This document shows positions 1-5,229 of a DNA stretch of 9,657 bases, piece by piece. This DNA comes from Clostridia bacterium (GTDB lineage: Bacteria > Bacillota_A > Clostridia > Oscillospirales > CAG-272). The position numbers and the translations under genes were made by a program. Every line of letters starts with the position of its first letter. The first letter of the stretch is position 1. The notes under the pieces were generated by a model, which was not told the DNA's origin, ran no database searches, and saw only the letters and a program-made list of their open reading frames with translations. Where the stretch lies: contig JAFYRZ010000098.1 of the NCBI GenBank assembly GCA_017546745.1, positions 1 to 9,657 on the forward strand, read 5' to 3'.

Positions 1-744
1 AACCTTTGCGATAGCATAGGTTACAAGCTCCTCCTCCATCTTCATAACGTCCTCGAAGCTCTCGATATAAGAGAACTCAAGGTCGAAGCCGGTGAACTCG
101 GTTGCGTGCTTATTGGTATAAGACTTCTCTGCTCTGAATACGGGACCGGTCTCAAAAATACGCTCAATGCCCGCCGCCATAGCCATCTGCTTATAGAACT
201 GGGGCGACTGTGCGAGGTATGCGGTGGTATCGAAATACTTAACCGCGAAAACGTCGGAGCCGGACTCACTTGCCGCAGCGATAAGCTTAGGGGTGTGTAT
301 CTCTACGAAATTGCGCTCGATGAGGAAATCGCGAAGAGCAGCGGTAAGAGTTGTCTGAAGCCTTAACATAAGGTTATTTTTATCGCGGCGAAGGTCTATC
401 CAGCGGTAGTCCATACGGCAATCGATATCCGAGTCGTCCTTTATGGGCATAGCCTCTGCTATCGACTCGATGGTCATCTTAGTGGGGTACATCTCCTTGC
501 CGCCCATCTTAACGTACTCGCTAAGCACGACCTCTCCCTCAAAGGTAACTACCGAGTGAGGAGTAAGGGTATCAAGAAGGGGCACGAGCTCGGGATGCTT
601 CTCCTTCTCAACGGTGACCTGAAGCTTACCGGTTACGTCCTTAACTACGATAAACGCCATAGTCTTTTTATTACGGAAATTCTCGACGAATCCCTGCACC
701 TTGCAGATGCCGGGGGTAACGTCCTTGATATAGGTTCTATTCAT
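1..744 (-). CDS. aspS: Aspartyl-tRNA synthetase, archaeal/eukaryotic-type (5' part; 3' end outside window)
   Basis: This cytoplasmic class II enzyme charges tRNA-Asp with aspartate. The visible 248 residues begin with an OB-fold anticodon-binding domain (about 10-95), followed by the catalytic domain. Motif 1 surrounds ERNFVEIHTPKL (about 143-154), the QSPQ loop of the aspartate pocket is at 179-182, and the motif 2 hallmark FRAE is at 203-206, followed by a TEFTGFDLE stretch typical of the family. Class II motif 3 lies beyond the left edge; family members are about 430 residues, so roughly 180 are missing. There is no bacterial-type insertion between motifs 2 and 3 in what can be seen, and the OB-to-catalytic layout is that of archaeal AspRS. 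The ATG at 742-744 is preceded by AAAGGA and a consensus promoter, so the start is secure. Enzymes of this type in Clostridia can be non-discriminating (also acting on tRNA-Asn); the visible sequence does not settle that. The gene is a separate unit from the lyase genes. Confidence 0.93.
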   Translation of the reverse strand, partial: MNRTYIKDVTPGICKVQGFVENFRNKKTMAFIVVKDVTGKLQVTVEKEKHPELVPLLDTLTPHSVVTFEGEVVLSEYVKMGGKEMYPTKMTIESIAEAMPIKDDSDIDCRMDYRWIDLRRDKNNLMLRLQTTLTAALRDFLIERNFVEIHTPKLIAAASESGSDVFAVKYFDTTAYLAQSPQFYKQMAMAAGIERIFETGPVFRAEKSYTNKHATEFTGFDLEFSYIESFEDVMKMEEELVTYAIAKV

Positions 745-751
745 TGAAACG

Positions 752-757
752 TCCTTT
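752..757 (-). promoter_or_regulatory. Ribosome binding site of aspS
   Basis: AAAGGA on the minus strand lies 7 bases before the ATG at 742-744 and supports that start. Confidence 0.7.
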
Positions 758-784
758 CGTTTAAAATACTTGTTTAACAGATAT

Positions 785-813
785 ATTATAAATTATTTTC
801 GGATAAAAATCAA
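785..813 (-). promoter_or_regulatory. Sigma-A promoter of aspS
   Basis: On the minus strand a -35 box TTGATT (808-813) and a perfect -10 box TATAAT (785-790) are separated by 17 bp. The predicted start near 778 gives a leader of about 34 nt, too short for a T-box or other large riboswitch. Confidence 0.78.
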
Positions 814-840
814 GAGCTTTTCATTTTTTTATAAATTATA

Positions 841-868
841 AACGGCGCCCGGTTGCCCGAGCGCCGTT
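841..868 (-). terminator. Intrinsic terminator after the lyase lipoprotein gene
   Basis: AACGGCGC (841-848) pairs with GCGCCGTT (861-868). Within the loop CGG/CCG can add three pairs (850-852 with 857-859). The hairpin lies about 30 bases after the stop codon at 899-901. On the minus strand it is followed by an AT-rich, T-containing stretch (TTTATAATTTAT) rather than a clean T-run, while the plus strand has a run of T at 867-872. It may therefore work in both directions, but the only gene reading into it inside the window is the minus-strand lipoprotein gene. Confidence 0.75.
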
Positions 869-898
869 TTTTGTGCTGTTTTTAATTATTTTCAGCAA

Positions 899-3800
899 TT
901 ATTCTTCGTCAGAGGAGGATGCTCCAAGGAAGATATTATCAACGAATACGGTTGCGTTATCACAGCCGTAAAATCTCCACTGAAGCGCGGTATCGGAGCC
1001 GCTGTTGGTTCCGCCGGTGATCTCAAGGGTCACATCCTTGCCCTGCGCCTCGCTGTAAGCGGTTACGGTTACCTTACCGTCTGCTATATCGGTAACGTTG
1101 ATAGTAAGCTTTATCGTCTTAAGCTCGGTGGTAAGGGTGGTGATAAGATTTGATCCAACGTAAACTTTTCCCGAGGTATCAACCCTAAGGATAGTCTTTC
1201 TGTTCTTGAACATTCTTATCTCAAAGGAAACCGCATTTCTGCCCTCTGCCTTTGCGAGGTCGATGGAGAACTCTATCGTAGGAACGATCGTTCCACCGTT
1301 ACCGTCGGAGAGAAAGTTCGCAAGATTTGTGGTGGTCTTGTCACCGATACGGAAAAGACCGTCGTCCTTATGGGAATTGACGTCGATACGAAGAACGCTA
1401 TTACCGTCTATATCAACAACGGTTGCCTTTGCGGATGCGTTGTTACGCATATCCATATCCGCAGAATAGTCAAATCCGGAAACGTAGAGCCTATCGGTGG
1501 TGTATTTCTTATTACAGGTGGAGCAAACGTAGTTATTATTTGCTGCACCCTCGCGGCAGGTCTTTCTGTTGATGCACTCGCCGCAGGAATCGCACTTTCC
1601 GTCCGAGGTGGAGTCGGTATGGCTATCGCACTCTGTCCAGTTGATAGCGCTATACTGAGTAACGTTATCCATGGTCTCGTTTGCGATGGTGGGGTCAAAC
1701 CACTTTGCATACGCGGTAAAGGTGCCGGTAAAGGTTGCGGGGATGCTCTCTACCTTCTCGGTGTAGCCGGCATCGGAGTACCAGCCAAGGAAAACAGCGT
1801 TGCCGTTAGTAACCTGGCTTGCGGTAGGAAGGGCGGTCACCTCGCCCTTCACGTAGTAATCCTGAGGAATGTAGTCCGAGGCAAACTCTCCTCCGCCAAG
1901 CTCAAACTGAAGCGCACCGTAGATATCGGGGCGAACGTCTGCACTGGGAGAAACGGTAACCTCTTTACCTGCGGGAGCGGTAAAGGTTATCATAGTGCCC
2001 TCGGAGGTGGAGATAGCGGTGCCGTAGGACTGACCGTCAACCTTGATGATCCAGGTGCCGCTCGCAAGACCGCCAACGTAGTAGGTAACGTCGCCCGAGC
2101 CGGGTGCGGTGAACTTAAACGCCTCGGAATAAAGATCCTTACCGGTGTTGAAGATAGCCGCGGTATTACCGATTATCGCACCCTCAAGCACCTTAGTGCT
2201 TCCGGTGGCAGCATATGCGGAGAAGCCCTGTGCGGAATAGGTAACGCTTGCGTTCTTATCCGCAACGTACATTACGTTAAGAAGAATGTCGGACTTGTTG
2301 CCGGTGTTGGGAGAGATCTCTACTCTACCCCAGGTAGTACCGTCCTGAGGAGTTTTGCCCGAGCCGTAGTAATGAAGCTGCTTACCGTTGATAAGATAGT
2401 TCTGTCTTGTACCGTCGGGAAGAGTTCCGCCGACACCGGTAATGGTGTCACCGCCGAGAATGTTCTTAAGAACGAGCTTAGCCTTTGTGTTCAAAACGGT
2501 AACGGTCTTGTTTGCGGAATCGATTATGGGAGCATCCTCTCCGGGAACCTGAAGAAGGAAGGTCTTCTTGAAGGACGCGCTGTCTGCATCTATTCTGTCG
2601 AATACGAAGAAGAACATAGGAACGGTATCGTCGTCGGTAAAGACGGTGAGCATGGTTCTTCCAACGTAGTCAACGGTGTCTGCATAGTAAGCCGCGGTGA
2701 TATCACCGGAAATGTAGGAGTATACCGCATTTCCGTTTTCGTCAACGAGCGAGCTGTATCCGGTTACCTTACCGGTATCGTACTTAGAGTTAGACCAGTT
2801 ATTATAGGAGGGCTCTCCGATATTATCCATCTGGCCGCCCGAGTACCAGCCGCTGTTGTAGCTCGCCTTTGCACTATTATAAATAAGAAGTCCGTTATGC
2901 GAGATCGTTGCGCGGTGGTAATACTTACAGTGGTCGGAATGGTAAGCAACACCGGTATAATCACCGGTATCACCGGTAAGCATGCCCTTATAGTAGATCT
3001 GGAAGGTACCTGCCGCCGCGTGATCGTGGTTACCGGTGGTCTTTTCCTGGATCTTCATAAGCGCAACTGCGGCATTAGAGCCCCAGGTGTTTCTTGCGAT
3101 CATCTGACCGTACCAGCCACCGTTATAATAAATGAGGGGGAAATTCTCAAACGGCTCTTCATCGGTAACTACGCCGTTAGAGGAGAAGATAAGGAACTCT
3201 GCCGCGGTAACGCCGTAGGGACCGGTGGACATATTCTCAAATCTCGGGTTAAGGAACTTTGCAATTCCGCGCGCAAGCGGATCGCTGAAGACGTAGGAGG
3301 ATATTATCGGACACTCACCGACGTATATCGTAGTGTTCGTCGTGGGACGGCTGTCACCTACGAAGAATATCGTCTTATCGCCGGCATTTGTCATAGTAAC
3401 GACAAGTCCGTACAGTACCTCGCGCATATCCTCTTCATTATAGGGGTTTTCTCCGGTTGCGGCGATCATAATAGCCGCGGAGTGAAGGTCCGCGAAAAAT
3501 CTGCCGGAGTTATATCCGCCCGTACCCTGGGGATAAAGTCCCGCGGTGTAATACTGGTTACGGATACCAACGTACTCTGCATAGAAGCGGCCGCCGATAA
3601 GCTCGTACCAGCCGGGCGCCTCGTCGAAGATAGCGATAGCGAAGGCAAGATAGTCACGGAGGATCTGGTTCTCTGCACCGTGACCCGCTGCAGCATCCTG
3701 ACCCGTGGGAGGGAAGCCAACCTCCATCTTTACAGCAGAGCTCGAGCCGGAGATAAGACCGGAGGTGTTGGGAACGCTACCGGTAAGTATCTTCTGCTGG

Positions 3801-5011
3801 ATACCTGCGATGATACAGAACATATCGTTCTCGGAAAGGATATCGTAGCACCAGTCGTATACGCAAGCCGCGATATACATAATTCTACCGAAGTCACGGC
3901 ACTGATCGCTGTAACGCGCGTCGTAATCAAGGGTCTTTATGTAGTTCTGCATAGCGTAGACGGCAGAAAGACCGTAATACTCCTCACCGGTGAGAACGTA
4001 TGCGAGAGCCTTTGCCTGAATTATATCAAGAACGCTATCACTGTAATTATGATAGGTTTGAGCGGTCAGCTTCTTAGGACCGAGATCTCCGTTCTCGTTC
4101 TTGTTAGCCTTAGCCCAGAAGTCCTCTGCCGCGTACTTGTTCTCGGGGTTCTCAAGAGCCTCAAGAATACCGGGGATCATGGAGGAGGTTATGTAAAGCC
4201 TCGGATGCTCACCGGAGGTGGGATAAGCCTTGGGAGCGGCGTATCTCTTCGAGGTAAGCGAGTAAAGGTTAGTGGTATAGCCCTTTCCGGTAAGATCGAA
4301 ATATTCTCTCTCAAATCCGATAGCGAGCTGTATCTTAAGATCTGCCGCAAGGCGCTCTCTTTCAAGGCGCTGATTTTCCTCATACTGTGCCTTGTCTGCG
4401 GCAACGAGCTCTATGTACTCAAGGGGAGTTACCTCGTGAACGTAGAAGAGCTTACTGTTAACGGTAAACTTACCGTCCTTAAAGTAATCCTTAAGACCTC
4501 GGAAAAGATCCTTATAAACGGTGGTAGAAGGATCGGCAAGCGATGCGGTAGCAAGGTTTGCCGCCTCGGGACAGTTAGCATAAAGGGCAAGCACGCCATT
4601 CTCGTACGCGATACCCCAAACGAATGAGGTAACGGGACGGGCATCAACCGCAGCGGCAAGCTTCTCTGTAACCGCAATGCCGTCTACCTTACCGTAAATG
4701 ATAAGATTCTCGGTGCCCGCGTCCTGGGTGTACTGCTTACGGGTGAAGTCGTTAACGCCAAAGCTGTAAAAGACCTCATTCGCAAGGTTATATGCAATAG
4801 AGCCTGCATTGGTTCTTGTTGAGGTGCCGAAATAAAGATCATAGTCGGTAACGCCGTTATCGATCATTACGACGTCGAAACCGGGATCCTCGGGCACGTT
4901 ACCCTCACCGCCCTCGTCATCCTCACCGCCGTCACCGCCGCAAGCCGCGAGGGTGAGAGTGATGGAGATAAGAAGGAGGAGGGTCAGTAGATACTTAAAT
5001 TTTTTAAACAT
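899..5011 (-). CDS. Secreted multidomain lipoprotein with heparinase II-like (PL21-type) lyase core
   Basis: A 1370-residue surface protein predicted to cleave uronate-containing polysaccharide by beta-elimination. Residues 1-24 are a lipoprotein signal peptide (KK-rich start, Leu-rich core, lipobox LAAC with Cys24), followed by an acidic Gly/Glu/Asp linker (25-45). Residues 48-190 form an unassigned alpha/beta-looking domain, then a charged helical stretch (200-235). The lyase part starts near HPRLY (269-273), with YDWCYD at 385-390 in the helical toroid. Expected functional residues are His444 and Glu447 (HGAE), Tyr500 (GTGGYN), His662 and His664 (NHDH), Asp681 and His705. The beta-sheet part runs to about 1030. 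An InlB-like repeat (1033-1104), a Cys-rich module (1128-1166) and a probable beta-sandwich (1175-1362) follow. Heparinase II itself is about 770 residues, so this is much enlarged. The start is set by the signal peptide, GGAGG and promoter. Heparin is not proven as substrate; other acidic glycans are possible. Confidence 0.88.
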   Translation of the reverse strand: MFKKFKYLLTLLLLISITLTLAACGGDGGEDDEGGEGNVPEDPGFDVVMIDNGVTDYDLYFGTSTRTNAGSIAYNLANEVFYSFGVNDFTRKQYTQDAGTENLIIYGKVDGIAVTEKLAAAVDARPVTSFVWGIAYENGVLALYANCPEAANLATASLADPSTTVYKDLFRGLKDYFKDGKFTVNSKLFYVHEVTPLEYIELVAADKAQYEENQRLERERLAADLKIQLAIGFEREYFDLTGKGYTTNLYSLTSKRYAAPKAYPTSGEHPRLYITSSMIPGILEALENPENKYAAEDFWAKANKNENGDLGPKKLTAQTYHNYSDSVLDIIQAKALAYVLTGEEYYGLSAVYAMQNYIKTLDYDARYSDQCRDFGRIMYIAACVYDWCYDILSENDMFCIIAGIQQKILTGSVPNTSGLISGSSSAVKMEVGFPPTGQDAAAGHGAENQILRDYLAFAIAIFDEAPGWYELIGGRFYAEYVGIRNQYYTAGLYPQGTGGYNSGRFFADLHSAAIMIAATGENPYNEEDMREVLYGLVVTMTNAGDKTIFFVGDSRPTTNTTIYVGECPIISSYVFSDPLARGIAKFLNPRFENMSTGPYGVTAAEFLIFSSNGVVTDEEPFENFPLIYYNGGWYGQMIARNTWGSNAAVALMKIQEKTTGNHDHAAAGTFQIYYKGMLTGDTGDYTGVAYHSDHCKYYHRATISHNGLLIYNSAKASYNSGWYSGGQMDNIGEPSYNNWSNSKYDTGKVTGYSSLVDENGNAVYSYISGDITAAYYADTVDYVGRTMLTVFTDDDTVPMFFFVFDRIDADSASFKKTFLLQVPGEDAPIIDSANKTVTVLNTKAKLVLKNILGGDTITGVGGTLPDGTRQNYLINGKQLHYYGSGKTPQDGTTWGRVEISPNTGNKSDILLNVMYVADKNASVTYSAQGFSAYAATGSTKVLEGAIIGNTAAIFNTGKDLYSEAFKFTAPGSGDVTYYVGGLASGTWIIKVDGQSYGTAISTSEGTMITFTAPAGKEVTVSPSADVRPDIYGALQFELGGGEFASDYIPQDYYVKGEVTALPTASQVTNGNAVFLGWYSDAGYTEKVESIPATFTGTFTAYAKWFDPTIANETMDNVTQYSAINWTECDSHTDSTSDGKCDSCGECINRKTCREGAANNNYVCSTCNKKYTTDRLYVSGFDYSADMDMRNNASAKATVVDIDGNSVLRIDVNSHKDDGLFRIGDKTTTNLANFLSDGNGGTIVPTIEFSIDLAKAEGRNAVSFEIRMFKNRKTILRVDTSGKVYVGSNLITTLTTELKTIKLTINVTDIADGKVTVTAYSEAQGKDVTLEITGGTNSGSDTALQWRFYGCDNATVFVDNIFLGASSSDEE

Positions 5012-5018
5012 TTTGAAA

Positions 5019-5023
5019 CCTCC
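5019..5023 (-). promoter_or_regulatory. Ribosome binding site fixing the start of the lyase lipoprotein
   Basis: GGAGG on the minus strand is 7 bases before the ATG at 5009-5011. The reading frame is open up to an ATG at 5098, but only the 5011 start has this site and begins directly with a lipoprotein signal peptide. Confidence 0.9.
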
Positions 5024-5042
5024 GTATAAGTATACTGAATAA

Positions 5043-5071
5043 ATTATACAACAAAAACCGTTTCTTTTCAA
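5043..5071 (-). promoter_or_regulatory. Sigma-A promoter of the lyase lipoprotein gene
   Basis: The minus strand carries TTGAAA (5066-5071), a 17-bp spacer and TATAAT (5043-5048). Transcription should start near 5036, giving a leader of about 25 nt. This promoter is downstream of the ATG at 5098, which excludes the longer reading of the gene. Confidence 0.87.
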
Positions 5072-5078
5072 TCGTTTT

Positions 5079-5093
5079 ACTAAAAAATTTAGT
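5079..5093. promoter_or_regulatory. Dyad upstream of the lipoprotein promoter, possible operator
   Basis: ACTAAA (5079-5084) and TTTAGT (5088-5093) form an inverted repeat around AAA. An outer CGTTTT (5073-5078) and AAAACG (5097-5102) extend the symmetry with a 3-base offset. It ends 8 bp upstream of the -35 box, a position suited to an activator. No known regulator site is recognised, and AT-rich dyads can arise by chance. Confidence 0.35.
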
Positions 5094-5107
5094 CGCAAAA
5101 CGAAACA

Positions 5108-5147
5108 TTGTGCAAAGTGCCGAAAATGCGCTGTGTTTTTTGTGCAA
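5108..5147. repeat. Two direct copies of TTGTGCAA, spaced 32 bp
   Basis: TTGTGCAA occurs at 5108-5115 and again at 5140-5147, a start-to-start distance of 32 bp, close to three helical turns. Each copy is itself a short imperfect dyad (TTG-TG-CAA). Both lie upstream of the lipoprotein promoter and downstream of the preceding gene's terminator, where a regulator could bind. Apart from the dyad feature, nothing else is seen in this intergenic stretch. Confidence 0.35.
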
Positions 5148-5183
5148 TTTGACTATAAAAATTTGGCGATAATATGCAACCGT

Positions 5184-5214
5184 AAAAAAGGCGCGGACAG
5201 GTTAGGTCCGCGCC
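5184..5214 (-). terminator. Strong intrinsic terminator of the cytoplasmic heparinase II-like gene
   Basis: On the minus strand a perfect 9-bp stem GGCGCGGAC / GTCCGCGCC (5206-5214 with 5190-5198) and a 7-nt loop are followed by six T (5184-5189). It begins 15 bases after the stop codon at 5230-5232. It separates this gene from the lipoprotein gene, so the two paralogues are probably separate transcription units. Confidence 0.93.
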
Positions 5215-5229
5215 AAGCCGAAGCATTGC

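Noticed and set aside
1370..4627. An opposite-strand gene of 1085 residues
   Set aside because: It is in codon register with the real lyase gene, has no ribosome binding site or promoter, and its translation is low-complexity without recognisable domains.
5049..5065. A catabolite-repression (cre) site in the spacer of the surface-lyase promoter, around GAAACGGTTTT
   Set aside because: The required TGNAANCG core is not met in register, so the resemblance is only general.
5012..5098. A 29-residue N-terminal extension of the surface lyase from an in-frame ATG at 5098
   Set aside because: The extension lies over the promoter and upstream of the predicted transcript start, has no ribosome binding site, and would place the lipoprotein signal peptide internally.
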